Counted from the stretch's first letter, positions 40,401 to 49,558 are shown. The stretch is 62,113 nucleotides of DNA from Mesorhizobium muleiense (GCF_900099905.1 NZ_FNEE01000032.1:1-62113); one strand, 5' to 3'. The notes: generated by a model from the sequence alone, not told the origin. A program made the numbers and translations.

Positions 40401-42941
40401 TTTGCCGGCGAGCTGCTCGTCACCATCGGCGCCGACAAACTCTTGAAGACCGTCACCGCCAGCGTGCCGGCCGGCGGCAGCACCATCGACATCCCGGTCG
40501 GCGACGACTGGGGCGCCGGCGCCTATGTGACGGCAACGCTGTTCAGGCCGGGTGATGCGCAGGAAACCCGCATGCCGGCGCGCGCCATCGGCGTCAAATG
40601 GCTGAAGGTCGATCCGGGCTCGAAAAAACTCGCCGTCAGCCTGACGCCGCCGGACAAGACCATGCCGCGCCAGCAGCTGTCGATCCCGGTTTCGGTGGCC
40701 GGCGTGCAGCCGGGCGCCAACGCCTATGTCATGGTCGCGGCCGTCGACGTCGGCATCCTCAACCTGACCAACTACAAGGTGCCGGATCCGGAGACCTGGT
40801 TCTTCGGCCAGCGCATGCTCGGCCTTGAAGTACGCGACCTCTACGGCCGCCTGATCGACGGCTCGCTGGGCACGACCGGCAAGCTGCGCAGCGGCGGCGA
40901 CGGCGCCAACATCCAGTCGCAAGGCAGCCCGCCGACCGAAAAGCTGGTCGCCTTCTTCTCCGGTCCGGTCCAGCTCGACGCCGACGGCAAGGCGCGGGTC
41001 GACTTCGACATCCCGCAGTTCAACGGCACCGTGCGCGTCATGGCCGTCGCCTGGACCGAGGACGGGGTCGGCCACGCCCAGTCCGACGTGATCGTGCGCG
41101 ATCCGGTGGTGATCACCGCCGGCCTGCCGCGCTTCCTGGCGCCCGGCGATTCGGCCGTCATGCGGCTCGACGTCACCGACGCCGACGGTCCGGAGGGCGA
41201 CTATGCGCTGTCGATCGACACGTCAGGCGAACTTTCGACCGGCAGTGCCGCCCTGCCCGAAAAGCTGACACTGGCCAAGGGCAAGCGGCAGACGCTGACC
41301 GTGCCGCTGATCGCCGAGGCGCCGGGGAACGCTTCGATCACCATCAAGCTCGCCCATGCCGACGGCACCGCTGTCGAGCAGACGCTCTATGTCCCGGTGC
41401 GTCCGGCGCAATTGCCGGTGACCACCCGCATGGTGGTCGACCTCAAGGGCAATGGCGGCTCGCTGCGCGTCGACAAGGAGCTCTTGGCGGCAAGCCTGCT
41501 CGACGGCGCTTCGGTCAGCGTCGGCGTTTCACAGGCGGCGGCCTTCGACGTGCCATCGCTGCTGATGACGCTCGACCGCTACCCCTATGGCTGCGCCGAG
41601 CAGACCACCAGCCGGGCCATGCCGCTGCTCTATGTCAACGAGATGGCGTCGGGCGTCGGCGTGGCCAGCGACGTCGATCTGCACGGCCGCATCCAGGACG
41701 CCATCTACAAGGTGCTGAGCTACCAGGCCTCGGCCGGCAGCTTCGGCCTGTGGGGCCCGGGCTCCGGCGATTTGTGGCTCGACGCCTATGTCACCGACTT
41801 CCTGACCAGGGCGCGCGAGCAGAAATACGACGTGCCGGCGCTGGCGATGAACCAGGCGCTGAGCAATCTGCAAAACGCGATCGGCTACGACCAGGACGTC
41901 AAGGATCGCGGCAGCGAGATCGCCTATGCGCTCTACGTGCTGGCCCGCAACAAGAAGGCCTCGATCGGCGATCTGCGCTACTATGCCGACACCCAGCTCG
42001 AAGCCTTTACCAGCCCGATGGCCGTCGCCCAATTGGCGGCGGGCCTGGCGCTCTATGGCGATACGCAGCGCTCGGAAGCCACCTTCCAGGCCGCCCTGCA
42101 ACTGGCCAATTCGACCTCGGCATACGACTACTACAGGTCCGATTATGGCTCGCCGCTGCGTGACGGCGCGGCGATGCTGGCGCTTGCCGCCGAATCCAAG
42201 CCAGTGCCGACGATCGTGCCGGCGCTGATCAAGCGGGTGACGCAGGAACGCGCCGCCGTCAGATGGACCAGCACGCAGGACGAGTCCTGGATGCTGCTGG
42301 CGGCGCGTGCCCTGAAGGCCGGCAATGATGCGATCGCGCTGACCATCAATGGCGCGCCGCATGCCGGCGCCTATTCGGACCAGATCACCGGCAGCGACAT
42401 TGCCGACAGTCCGCTGACCGTCGCCAACACCGGCAGCAACCCGTTGCAGGCGGTCGTCACCACGGTGGCCTCGCCGATCCAGCCGCTGCCGGCCAGCGGC
42501 GACGGCTTCACCATCGGCCGCACCTACTACAAGCTCGACGGCACCGAAGCCAATGTCACGCAGGCGATCCAGAACGAACGCTATGTCGTCGTGCTCAATA
42601 TCTACGAGCAGAACAAATGGCCGTCGCGGCTGGTGATCACCGATCTGCTGCCGGCCGGCTTCGAGATCGACAATCCGGGCCTGGTTTCCAGCGCCCAATT
42701 GTCGAATTTCTCCTGGCTGGCCCAGACAGACGCCGCCCATCTCGAATTCCGCGACGACCGTTTCGTCGCCGCTTTCAATCCGAACGACGGCGAAGGCGAC
42801 CGCAACATCACGCTCGCCTATGTCGTGCGTGCGGTGACGCCGGGCACCTATGCCCACCCGGCGGCAACCGTCGAGGACATGTACCGGCCGCAATATTCGG
42901 CCCGCACCGCGACCGGCATGATGGAGGTCAGGGCGCCGTAA
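37461..42941 (+). CDS. Bacterial alpha-2-macroglobulin with PAN/Apple domain and intact thioester motif
   Basis: 1826 aa. GGAGG lies 7 bases before the ATG. A Sec signal (residues 1-26, AQA-AE) has no lipobox, so the protein is periplasmic or released, unlike lipoprotein homologues. A PAN/Apple-like domain follows (C55, C59, C65, C77 in CTTTCLGDPACRAFTY). Next come macroglobulin-like beta domains (MG repeats, YAWTERGIYRAGEDVHVAAL) and the A2M domain (KLVAFFSGPVQLDADGKARV). The thioester site is YPYGCAEQTTSR with C1378 and Q1381, then the helical TED and a C-terminal receptor-like domain. It is a suicide protease trap that is thought to guard the periplasm. It is paired with pbpC downstream, a conserved arrangement in Gram-negatives. 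Confidence 0.95.
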   Translation: MAMRAARGLSILFLLFFAWGSVAQAAEARRVVTSDNSDYFGFDLRSDQNVSLDQCTTTCLGDPACRAFTYNPKAKWCFLKSDYNTLKPFKGAVAGKVVNVEGDPDIGAPPALAFFPAWMADQAQQYRNRLTGPAYTKPTEGLTALREAARQASQTGDHRLAVQKYEALVSVLPDDGQLWLELARETLAVQPTANSAEASTLPANATSAGFNAYKLLRTTKTRAEALALLGDGLDRRDLARPALQAYEASLALVSSPWVTAAYHDLKARKGFRVVDHTVDADTSAPRICAQFSEDLVKTGVDYAQFVTVDNAAPKGVEAKDKQICVEGLEHGQHYDVTFRPGLPAAVGEVISTPVLLSIYVQDRAPSARFTGDSFVLPAGARRGIPVVTVNMSAAEMKLYRIGDRSLTQLLSGYQFLRQLDGYDISNISDQMGAPVWQGLIDIANDLNKEVTTSFPVDEALPQRKPGVYVLTAQPVDENDDDYDSRATQWFVISDIGLSTYTGQDGLNVFARSLATAKPISGAELTLLARNNEILGTATTDAEGRAVFNPGLTRGDGGMVPAVLTAKQGDSDFVFLDMGRAGFDLSDRGVTGRPAPGALDVYAWTERGIYRAGEDVHVAALARDSAAKAVENLPLTFIFTRPDGVENRRIVSDGASAGGHAVDLPLEPNAMRGTWTVAIHTDPKQAAVASQMFLVEDFVPDRIEFDLSSDKQEFAQGETANVTVDGRFLYGAPAAGLALEGELTLSTTRAWDRFKGYSFGLADEQSAEPSVTPFTGLPVVGDDGKATFPVSVDQLPSTTRLVDAKVTVRMRETGGRAVERSLNIAIRPQGQMIGIRPDFDGDEVPQGGTAKFGLIAVDPDGKREALQGAQWSLVKVERNYQWYRSSNSWNYEPVTFTKSVASGQVDMTADGEATVSLPVDWGRYRLEIETSDPEGPATSYEFDAGWYVSSTTTETPDGLEIALDKDSYAAGEVAKLKVSPHFAGELLVTIGADKLLKTVTASVPAGGSTIDIPVGDDWGAGAYVTATLFRPGDAQETRMPARAIGVKWLKVDPGSKKLAVSLTPPDKTMPRQQLSIPVSVAGVQPGANAYVMVAAVDVGILNLTNYKVPDPETWFFGQRMLGLEVRDLYGRLIDGSLGTTGKLRSGGDGANIQSQGSPPTEKLVAFFSGPVQLDADGKARVDFDIPQFNGTVRVMAVAWTEDGVGHAQSDVIVRDPVVITAGLPRFLAPGDSAVMRLDVTDADGPEGDYALSIDTSGELSTGSAALPEKLTLAKGKRQTLTVPLIAEAPGNASITIKLAHADGTAVEQTLYVPVRPAQLPVTTRMVVDLKGNGGSLRVDKELLAASLLDGASVSVGVSQAAAFDVPSLLMTLDRYPYGCAEQTTSRAMPLLYVNEMASGVGVASDVDLHGRIQDAIYKVLSYQASAGSFGLWGPGSGDLWLDAYVTDFLTRAREQKYDVPALAMNQALSNLQNAIGYDQDVKDRGSEIAYALYVLARNKKASIGDLRYYADTQLEAFTSPMAVAQLAAGLALYGDTQRSEATFQAALQLANSTSAYDYYRSDYGSPLRDGAAMLALAAESKPVPTIVPALIKRVTQERAAVRWTSTQDESWMLLAARALKAGNDAIALTINGAPHAGAYSDQITGSDIADSPLTVANTGSNPLQAVVTTVASPIQPLPASGDGFTIGRTYYKLDGTEANVTQAIQNERYVVVLNIYEQNKWPSRLVITDLLPAGFEIDNPGLVSSAQLSNFSWLAQTDAAHLEFRDDRFVAAFNPNDGEGDRNITLAYVVRAVTPGTYAHPAATVEDMYRPQYSARTATGMMEVRAP

Positions 42942-42965
42942 GGCGGCGAACAGGAACATGGCGAT

Positions 42966-43148
42966 GGCGCTGCCCCTCATTGCCCTGCCGGGCATTTCTC
43001 CCCGTATAGTGACGGGGAGAAAGAGGCCTGCGCCGAAGTTTTCGCCAAATTCGAACGCTGCAGAAAAGCCGCCGTGGGCCGTGACAGCCCCCTTCTCCCC
43101 GTCGCTATACGGGGAGAAGGTGCCGGCAGGCGGATGAGGGGCAGCGCC
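42966..43148. repeat. Bipartite palindromic repeat, family R1, copy 2
   Basis: 183 bp with arms almost identical to copy 1 at 13376-13559 and a different middle. It lies between the macroglobulin stop and pbpC; its right end provides the ribosome binding site and possibly the start codon of pbpC. Confidence 0.9.
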
Positions 43149-45239
43149 GTGCTCGCCAAGAAATTCCTGCGCCGTTCAGCCATCGCCGCCGCCTCCCTCT
43201 CCGGCTTCGCAGCAATCGCCGCCGCCACCCTTTGGCAGCTCGACCGCGCCTTTCCGCCGCCGCTGCCGGCGGCGCTGACGGTATCGACCGAAGTCCAGGA
43301 CCGCGACGGCCAGCTGTTGCGGGCCTTTGCCACGCCGGACGGCTATTGGCGGCTCGCCACCCGCCTCGATCAGGTCGACAGACAGTTCGTCGACATGCTG
43401 GTGACTTACGAGGACAAGCGCTTCTGGGACCATCGAGGCGTCGACGTGCTGGCGCTGGCCCGCGCCGCCGGCCAGTTCGTGACCAATGGCCGAATCGTCT
43501 CCGGCGGCTCGACGCTGTCGATGCAGCTCGCCCGGCTGACCGAACCGCGCGACAGCCGCAGCCTCGGCTCCAAGCTCAAGCAGCTGCTGCGCGCCCTGCA
43601 GATCGAGCGGCGGCTCAGCAAGCGCGAGATCCTCGAACGCTATCTGACGCTGGCGCCCTATGGCGGCAATCTCGAAGGCGTGCGCGCCGCCTCGCTGGCC
43701 TATTTCGGCAAGGAGCCGAAGCGGCTGGACGTCTCGGAGGCGGCGCTGCTCGTCGCGCTGCCGCAACTGCCGGAAAAGCGCCGGCCCGACCGCAACCTGG
43801 CAATCGCCCAAGCCGCCCGCGACCGGGTGCTGACGCGCATGGTCGCATCAGGCCTGCTCGGCGAGCGCGAGGCCGCACGTGCCGCGCTTGACGATGTTCC
43901 TGCCAGCCGCCGCCCGCTGCCGGCACTCGCCGCCCATGCCGCTTATGCAGTGCTGCCCCGGGCCGTCCCCGGCCAGAAGCTGCGGCTGACGATCCGCAAG
44001 AGTGTCCAGGAAGGGCTGGAACAGGTGGCCAGGGATGCCGCCGCCAGGCTCGGACCTCGCCTGTCCGTCGCCATGGTGCTAGCCGACGCCCGCACCGGCG
44101 ACATCCTCGGCGAAGTCGGCTCCGCCGACTATTTCGACGCCAGCCGCTCCGGCTGGATCGACATGACCAAGATCGTCCGCTCGCCCGGTTCGACGCTAAA
44201 ACCGTTCATCTACGGGCTCGCCTTCGAGCAGGGATTGGTGGCGCAGGAAACGCTGATCGACGACAGGCCGACGGATTTCTCCGGCTATCGGCCGAAGAAT
44301 TTCGACATGGGCTATCAGGGCGACGTCAGCATCAGGCAGGCGCTGCAGCTGTCGCTCAACGTGCCGGCGATCAGTGTTCTCGACGCGGTCGGGCCGGCGC
44401 GGCTGCTCGCGCGCTTCCGGAAGGCCGGCGTCACGCCGATCCTGCCCGTCAACAAGGCGCCGGGTCTCGCCATCGGCCTTGGCGGCGTCGGCGTGACGCT
44501 GCGCGACCTCGTCCAGCTCTATGCCGGGCTCGCCAATGGCGGCAAGGCACACACGCTGCATGACGGCACCGAGCCGGCGAATGCCGAGCGCTCGACCGCT
44601 ACCATCCTCAACGATCAGGCGAACTGGCAGATCACCGACATATTGTCGGGCGTCAAGCCGCCCGAGGGCGCCGCCCGGCGCGGCATCGCCTACAAGACCG
44701 GCACCTCCTACGGCTACCGCGATGCCTGGTCGGTCGGCTTCGACGGGCGCTATGTGCTGGGCGTCTGGGTCGGCCGCCCCGACGCCGGCGCGGTGCCCGG
44801 CCTGTCCGGCTATGTCTCGGCCGCACCGATACTGTTCGAGGGCTTTGTCCGCTCCGGCCTGGCTGCCGTGCCGCTGCCAGGCCAGCCGGCCGGCGTCACC
44901 AGACCCAGGCGCGACGATCTGCCGGTGACATTGGCGCGCTTCGGTTCTGGCGCCGACGGCCTGGTCCAGGCGACGCCGACCGAGCCAGCGCCGACGATCA
45001 TCTTTCCGCCCGACGGCGCCCACGTCGATCTCGCCGCCACCACCGCCGACGCCACGCCACTGGTGCTGAAGCTGCAAGGCGGCCGCGCCCCGTTCCGCTG
45101 GCTGGCCAACGGCAAGCCGCTGGTCGGCATCGACCGGCGGCGCACCGCGACCTGGCAGCCGGACGGCGCCGGCTATTCGACCCTGACCGTGATCGACGCG
45201 GCCGGGCGCGCGGCCAGCGTGAAAGTGTTCGTTGAATAG
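43134..45239 (+). CDS. pbpC: Penicillin-binding protein 1C
   Basis: 701 aa from the ATG at 43134; a GTG at 43149 with GAGGGG placed 7 bases upstream is an equal or better start. The open frame from 43074 is repeat sequence. One membrane anchor is followed by the GT51 transglycosylase domain: YEDKRFWDHRGVD (E93), GGSTLSMQLARL, KREILERYLTLAPYGGN. The transpeptidase domain has SPGSTLKPF (S353), SLN and KTGTSYGYRD (K521). The C-terminal BiPBP_C domain begins near PTIIFPPDGAHVDL. It makes peptidoglycan in the periplasm and pairs with the macroglobulin gene. Confidence 0.95.
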   Translation: MRGSAVLAKKFLRRSAIAAASLSGFAAIAAATLWQLDRAFPPPLPAALTVSTEVQDRDGQLLRAFATPDGYWRLATRLDQVDRQFVDMLVTYEDKRFWDHRGVDVLALARAAGQFVTNGRIVSGGSTLSMQLARLTEPRDSRSLGSKLKQLLRALQIERRLSKREILERYLTLAPYGGNLEGVRAASLAYFGKEPKRLDVSEAALLVALPQLPEKRRPDRNLAIAQAARDRVLTRMVASGLLGEREAARAALDDVPASRRPLPALAAHAAYAVLPRAVPGQKLRLTIRKSVQEGLEQVARDAAARLGPRLSVAMVLADARTGDILGEVGSADYFDASRSGWIDMTKIVRSPGSTLKPFIYGLAFEQGLVAQETLIDDRPTDFSGYRPKNFDMGYQGDVSIRQALQLSLNVPAISVLDAVGPARLLARFRKAGVTPILPVNKAPGLAIGLGGVGVTLRDLVQLYAGLANGGKAHTLHDGTEPANAERSTATILNDQANWQITDILSGVKPPEGAARRGIAYKTGTSYGYRDAWSVGFDGRYVLGVWVGRPDAGAVPGLSGYVSAAPILFEGFVRSGLAAVPLPGQPAGVTRPRRDDLPVTLARFGSGADGLVQATPTEPAPTIIFPPDGAHVDLAATTADATPLVLKLQGGRAPFRWLANGKPLVGIDRRRTATWQPDGAGYSTLTVIDAAGRAASVKVFVE

Positions 45240-45511
45240 AATGCGCCAAGCGATTCAGGGAATTGGCTTTCCATTAGGTCGGCGAGTAAGCAGGACACGC
45301 TCGACTCCTCAGGCCATTGCCGAGGCGCGACCTGTCTCCAGATAGATTGCTTCATGTGCCCGGATTCGGCACTGCAGCGTTGCGTGGAAAGAATTTCTTC
45401 GTGATCCCGAAAGCCGGCGAAAAAATGCTTCATAAGGCCGAAAAAAGCAACATTGATTGCATCTAATTTCTACCAATTCAGTAGATTGAGGTGATCTCAA
45501 CGGAGGCGGAA
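45240..45511. promoter_or_regulatory. Upstream region of the sulfate operon
   Basis: 272 bp without a gene. At 45465-45487 an imperfect inverted repeat (TTCTAC ... GTAGATT around CAATTCA) lies 25 bases before the sbp ATG. It could be a site for a sulfur-responsive regulator such as the Rrf2 protein at 51112; that link is a guess. Confidence 0.35.
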
Positions 45512-46540
45512 ATGACCAATCCTCATTTCAGGAAACTGCTCGGCGCACTGGTCGCCACATCTGTCCAGTTCGGCACGCTCGGTTTCGCGTTTGCCGATAC
45601 CACCATCCTCAACGTGTCGTATGACCCGACGCGTGAGCTTTACAAGCAATTCGACGAGGCCTTCGCCGCCCACTGGCAGGCCGAGACCGGCGAGACGGTA
45701 ACCGTCCAGCAATCGCATGGCGGCTCGGGCGCACAGGCCCGCGCCGTGATCGACGGCCTCGACGCCGACGTGGTGACGCTGGCGCTCGAAGGCGACATCA
45801 ACGCCATCGTCGAGAAATCGAAGAAAATCAATCCCGACTGGCGGACCAAATTCGAGAACAATTCGGCGCCCTACACCTCGACCATCATCTTCCTCGTCCG
45901 CAAGGGCAATCCGAAAGGCATCAAGGACTGGGGCGATCTGGTCAAGGACGACGTCCAGGTGATCACGCCCAACCCCAAGACTTCGGGCGGCGCACGCTGG
46001 AACTATCTCGCCGCCTGGGCCTATGCCAACGCCAAGGATGGCGGTGACGAGGCCAAGACCAAGGAATTCGTCGGCAATCTCTACGCCCATGTTCCGGTGC
46101 TCGACACCGGTGCGCGCGGCGCAACTGTGACCTTCGCGCAAAAGGGGCTGGGCGATGTGCTGCTGGCCTGGGAAAACGAGGCCTATCTGGCGCTCGACGA
46201 ATTCGGCGCCGACAATTTCGATATCGTCTACCCGCCGACCTCGATCCTGGCCGAGCCGCCGGTCGCCGTGGTCGACGCCAATGTCGATGCCAAGGGCACG
46301 CGAAAAGTCGCCGAAGCCTATCTGAGCTACCTCTACTCCAAGGAAGGCCAGACGCTGATCGCCAAGCACCACTATCGTCCGTCGAAGCCGGATTTGGTAC
46401 CGCCAGAGGACCTCGCCAAACTGCCTGAGATCAAGCTGATCACCATCGACGATCCGCTTTTTGGCGGTTGGAAGAAAGCACAGCCTTACCATTTCGGCGA
46501 CGGTGGTATATTCGACCAGATCTACAAGCCGGCCCAGTAG
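45512..46540 (+). CDS. Sulfate-binding protein of ABC transporter
   Basis: 342 aa from the ATG at 45512, preceded by GGAGG at 6-8 bases. The signal peptide ends near AFA-D (about residue 29). Sulfate/thiosulfate-binding signatures: TILNVSYDPTRELYKQFDEAFAAHW, VQQSHGGSGAQARAVIDGLDADVVTLAL and ITPNPKTSGGARWNYLAAWAY. It delivers sulfate to CysT-CysW-CysA, encoded directly downstream in the same direction. Confidence 0.95.
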   Translation: MTNPHFRKLLGALVATSVQFGTLGFAFADTTILNVSYDPTRELYKQFDEAFAAHWQAETGETVTVQQSHGGSGAQARAVIDGLDADVVTLALEGDINAIVEKSKKINPDWRTKFENNSAPYTSTIIFLVRKGNPKGIKDWGDLVKDDVQVITPNPKTSGGARWNYLAAWAYANAKDGGDEAKTKEFVGNLYAHVPVLDTGARGATVTFAQKGLGDVLLAWENEAYLALDEFGADNFDIVYPPTSILAEPPVAVVDANVDAKGTRKVAEAYLSYLYSKEGQTLIAKHHYRPSKPDLVPPEDLAKLPEIKLITIDDPLFGGWKKAQPYHFGDGGIFDQIYKPAQ

Positions 46541-46572
46541 ACCCGTTAAGCTAGATTCTAGATCAGGACCAC

Positions 46573-47424
46573 ATGACCACAGCACCCGCCAAGGCGGGGT
46601 GGCGGTTCAGACAGCCGAGCGTCATTCCGGGTTTCGGATTGACGCTCGGCTTCTCGCTTGCCTACCTCACGCTCATCATCCTCATTCCCCTGTCAGGGCT
46701 GATCTGGCGATCGGCCGCGCTTGGCTGGGCCGATTTCTGGGCGATCGCCACCGACCGCCGCACCATCAACGCGCTTGAAATCAGTTTTGGCACCGCCTTC
46801 ATTGCCGCCATGGTCAATGTCGTCTTCGGCACGATCGTCGCCTGGGTGCTGGTGCGCTACAACTTTCCGGGCCGCCGCATCGTCGATGCCATGGTCGACC
46901 TGCCCTTCGCCTTGCCGACGGCGGTGGCCGGCATCGCGCTGACCACGCTCTACGCGCCGAGTGGCTGGCTCGGCAGCCTGCTGGCGCCGCTCGGCATCAA
47001 GGTCGCCTATACGCCGCTCGGCATCGTCATAGCGCTGATCTTCATCGGCCTGCCTTTTGTCGTGCGCACCGTCCAGCCGATCATGGAGGAGATCGACAAG
47101 GAGGTCGAGGAAGTGGCCGCCACGCTCGGCGCCAATCGCTTCCAGACCATCGCCCGGGTTCTGCTTCCGGGCCTGGCGCCGGCCATCGTCACCGGTTTCG
47201 CGCTGGCTTTCGCGCGCGGCGTCGGCGAGTACGGCTCCGTCATCTTCATCGCCGGCAACCTGCCCTACAAATCCGAGATCGCGCCGCTTCTGATCGTCAT
47301 CCGGCTGGAGGAATACAATTATGCGGCGGCGACCGCGATCGCGGCGATCATGCTCGCTTTGTCGTTCGTGATGCTGCTGGTCATCAATCTGGTGCAGACG
47401 TGGAGCCGCAAGCGCTATGGCTGA
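46573..47424 (+). CDS. cysT: Sulfate ABC transporter permease CysT (CysU)
   Basis: 283 aa with six membrane segments. LPFALPTAVAGIALTTLYAPSG, EEVAATLGANRFQTIARVLLPGLAPAI (coupling loop) and FARGVGEYGSVIFIAGNLPYKSEI are typical CysT motifs. It starts 32 bp after sbp; AGGA precedes the ATG. It forms the channel with CysW. Confidence 0.96.
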   Translation: MTTAPAKAGWRFRQPSVIPGFGLTLGFSLAYLTLIILIPLSGLIWRSAALGWADFWAIATDRRTINALEISFGTAFIAAMVNVVFGTIVAWVLVRYNFPGRRIVDAMVDLPFALPTAVAGIALTTLYAPSGWLGSLLAPLGIKVAYTPLGIVIALIFIGLPFVVRTVQPIMEEIDKEVEEVAATLGANRFQTIARVLLPGLAPAIVTGFALAFARGVGEYGSVIFIAGNLPYKSEIAPLLIVIRLEEYNYAAATAIAAIMLALSFVMLLVINLVQTWSRKRYG

Positions 47425-48301
47425 TCCGGAGATAAAATCCTACACACCGCACCACGAAAGCCAATCGGCGGCAGTGACCGAAAGCCGCCCGGCGAAAGCC
47501 GTGCTGATGATCGTGACCTTTGCCTTCCTCGGCATTTTCCTGCTGTTGCCGCTGATCGTCGTCTTCAATGAAGCCTTCGCAAAGGGCCTCGGTGCCTATA
47601 CCGAGGCGCTGACCAACCCCGACACGCGTTCGGCGATCCACCTGACGCTGCTGGTGGCGGCGATCTCGGTGCCGCTCAACATCGTCTTCGGCGTCTCCGC
47701 CGCCTGGGCAATCGCCAAGTTCGAGTTCAAAGGCAAGGCCTTCCTGACCACGCTGATCGACCTGCCGTTTTCGGTTTCGCCGGTCATTTCCGGCCTGGTC
47801 TATGTGCTGTTGTTCGGCGCGCAAGGCCTGTTCGGCGCCTGGCTGAAGGCGCATGGCATCGTCATCCTGTTTGCCGTGCCGGGCATCGTGCTGGCCACCA
47901 TCTTCGTCACCTTCCCGTTCGTCGCCCGCGAACTGATCCCCTTGATGCAGGAGCAAGGCAATGGCGACGAGGAGGCGGCGCTGTCGCTCGGCGCCAATGG
48001 CTGGCAGGCGTTCTGGTACGTGACGCTGCCCAACGTCAAATGGGGGCTGCTCTACGGGGTCTTGTTGTGCAATGCCCGCGCCATGGGCGAGTTCGGCGCG
48101 GTCTCCGTCGTGTCGGGCCACATACGCGGACTGACCAACACCATGCCGCTGCATGTCGAAATCCTCTATAACGAATACAATGCCGCAGCCGCCTTCGCCG
48201 TCGCTTCACTGCTTGCGGGCCTGGCGCTGGTCACGCTGGTCTTGAAAACACTTCTCGAGATGCGCTACGGCGCCGAGCTCGCCGCGACGCGCGGACACTG
48301 A
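47417..48301 (+). CDS. cysW: Sulfate ABC transporter permease CysW
   Basis: 294 aa; the start overlaps the cysT end by 8 bases. LPFSVSPVISGLVYVLLFGAQG, EEAALSLGANGWQAFWYVTLPNVKWGL and NARAMGEFGAVSVVSGHIRG are CysW hallmarks, followed by a last helix and polar tail. Second channel subunit of the sulfate importer. Confidence 0.96.
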   Translation: MADPEIKSYTPHHESQSAAVTESRPAKAVLMIVTFAFLGIFLLLPLIVVFNEAFAKGLGAYTEALTNPDTRSAIHLTLLVAAISVPLNIVFGVSAAWAIAKFEFKGKAFLTTLIDLPFSVSPVISGLVYVLLFGAQGLFGAWLKAHGIVILFAVPGIVLATIFVTFPFVARELIPLMQEQGNGDEEAALSLGANGWQAFWYVTLPNVKWGLLYGVLLCNARAMGEFGAVSVVSGHIRGLTNTMPLHVEILYNEYNAAAAFAVASLLAGLALVTLVLKTLLEMRYGAELAATRGH

Positions 48302-48316
48302 AAAAAGGGACGGTTG

Positions 48317-49357
48317 ATGGAAGTTCGCGTTGCCAACGTGCGTAAGGAGTTTGAGCGGTTTCCGGCGCTCCACGACGTTTCGCTCGACATCAAGTCCGGC
48401 GAACTGATCGCGCTGCTCGGGCCATCCGGCTCCGGCAAGACGACGCTGCTCAGGCTGATCGCCGGGCTGGAGCGGCCGACGAAAGGCAAGATCTTCTTTG
48501 GCGAGGAGGATGCGTCGCAAAAGTCGATCCAGCAGCGCAATGTCGGCTTCGTTTTCCAGCATTATGCGCTGTTTCGCCATATGACGGTCGCCGACAATAT
48601 CGGCTTCGGCCTAAAAGTTCGGCACGGGCCGTCACGGCCGTCGGCGCAGGAAATCCGCCGCCGTGCCTCAGAGCTTCTCGACCTCGTCCAGCTTTCCGGC
48701 TTGGAAAAGCGCTATCCGGCTCAGCTTTCGGGCGGCCAGCGCCAGCGCGTGGCGCTGGCCCGCGCGATGGCGATCGAACCGGCCGTGCTTTTGCTGGACG
48801 AGCCGTTCGGCGCGCTCGACGCCCAGGTCCGCCGCGAACTGCGCCGCTGGCTGCGCGACATCCACGACGCCACCGGCCACACCACGGTCTTTGTCACCCA
48901 TGACCAAGAAGAAGCGCTCGAGCTTGCCGACCGCGTCGTGGTGATGAGCCAGGGCAGCATCGAGCAGGTCGGCACCGCCGACGAAATCTACGACACGCCG
49001 AATTCGCCCTTTGTCTACGGCTTCATCGGTGAATCGAGCGCGCTTCCGGTCAACGTCGAGGACGGCCAGGTCTGGATCGCCGATCGCCCGATCGGGCTGT
49101 CGGCGCCGCAGGCGCCGCGGGGCGAAGCAACGCTGTTCTTCCGCCCGCACGATGTCGACCTGGTGGACGAATGCAATGGCTGCATCGCCGGCACGGTCGC
49201 CGCCAGCCGCCGCGTCGCCGGCACCAGACGGGTGGAGCTCGAAATCGGCGGCGAGCGCCAGCGGGTCGAGATCGAGCTGCCGGTCGACCATCCGGCGGCG
49301 CAGAAGAGCCGGGTAGCGTTCAGGCCGCGGCGCTGGAAGCTTTTTCCGGCTGCTTGA
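48317..49357 (+). CDS. cysA: Sulfate ABC transporter ATP-binding protein CysA
   Basis: 346 aa from the ATG at 48317 with AGGGA upstream. Walker A LGPSGSGKTT, FVFQHYALFRHMTV, signature LSGGQRQRVALARA, Walker B LLLDEPFGALDAQVRREL and the switch TVFVTHDQEEA are all intact. A C-terminal TOBE-like regulatory domain (about residues 240-346) follows, with ATLFFRPHDVDLV. Last gene of the sbp-cysT-cysW-cysA operon; the importer may also carry thiosulfate. Confidence 0.96.
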   Translation: MEVRVANVRKEFERFPALHDVSLDIKSGELIALLGPSGSGKTTLLRLIAGLERPTKGKIFFGEEDASQKSIQQRNVGFVFQHYALFRHMTVADNIGFGLKVRHGPSRPSAQEIRRRASELLDLVQLSGLEKRYPAQLSGGQRQRVALARAMAIEPAVLLLDEPFGALDAQVRRELRRWLRDIHDATGHTTVFVTHDQEEALELADRVVVMSQGSIEQVGTADEIYDTPNSPFVYGFIGESSALPVNVEDGQVWIADRPIGLSAPQAPRGEATLFFRPHDVDLVDECNGCIAGTVAASRRVAGTRRVELEIGGERQRVEIELPVDHPAAQKSRVAFRPRRWKLFPAA

Positions 49358-49369
49358 TCCCCTTCCGGC

Positions 49370-49558
49370 GCTACTCAGCCAGTTCTCGACCTTCAGGCCC
49401 TTGATCCGGTTGAACTCTCCCATGTTGGCGGTTACCAGGGTGGTGTCCAGCGCGTAGGCGTGGGCAGCAATAAAAAGGTCGTTTTGGCCAATAGTGGCTC
49501 GGCCCGCCGGGTCTCGGATCATGTCGCTGACAAGTTGGTGTCCAGCATGAGCCGCATT
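49370..49558 (-). pseudogene. vapC toxin remnant (PIN domain), frameshifted and internally deleted
   Basis: On the minus strand a VapC-like start MRLMLDTNL (first catalytic Asp retained) is followed by a stop after three further codons. In the other frame the match goes on as LVSDMIRDPAGRA and then jumps to TIGQNDLFIAAHAYALDTTL and VTANMGEFNRIKGLKVENW, the PIN C-terminal end. One base is lost near codon 9, and roughly 70 central codons, including the middle acidic residue, are missing. It cannot make an active toxin. The 3' end touches the cysA stop. Confidence 0.75.

Noticed and set aside
43074..43133. Upstream start of pbpC
   Set aside because: The first 20 codons are R1 repeat sequence; signals and homology favour 43134 or 43149.
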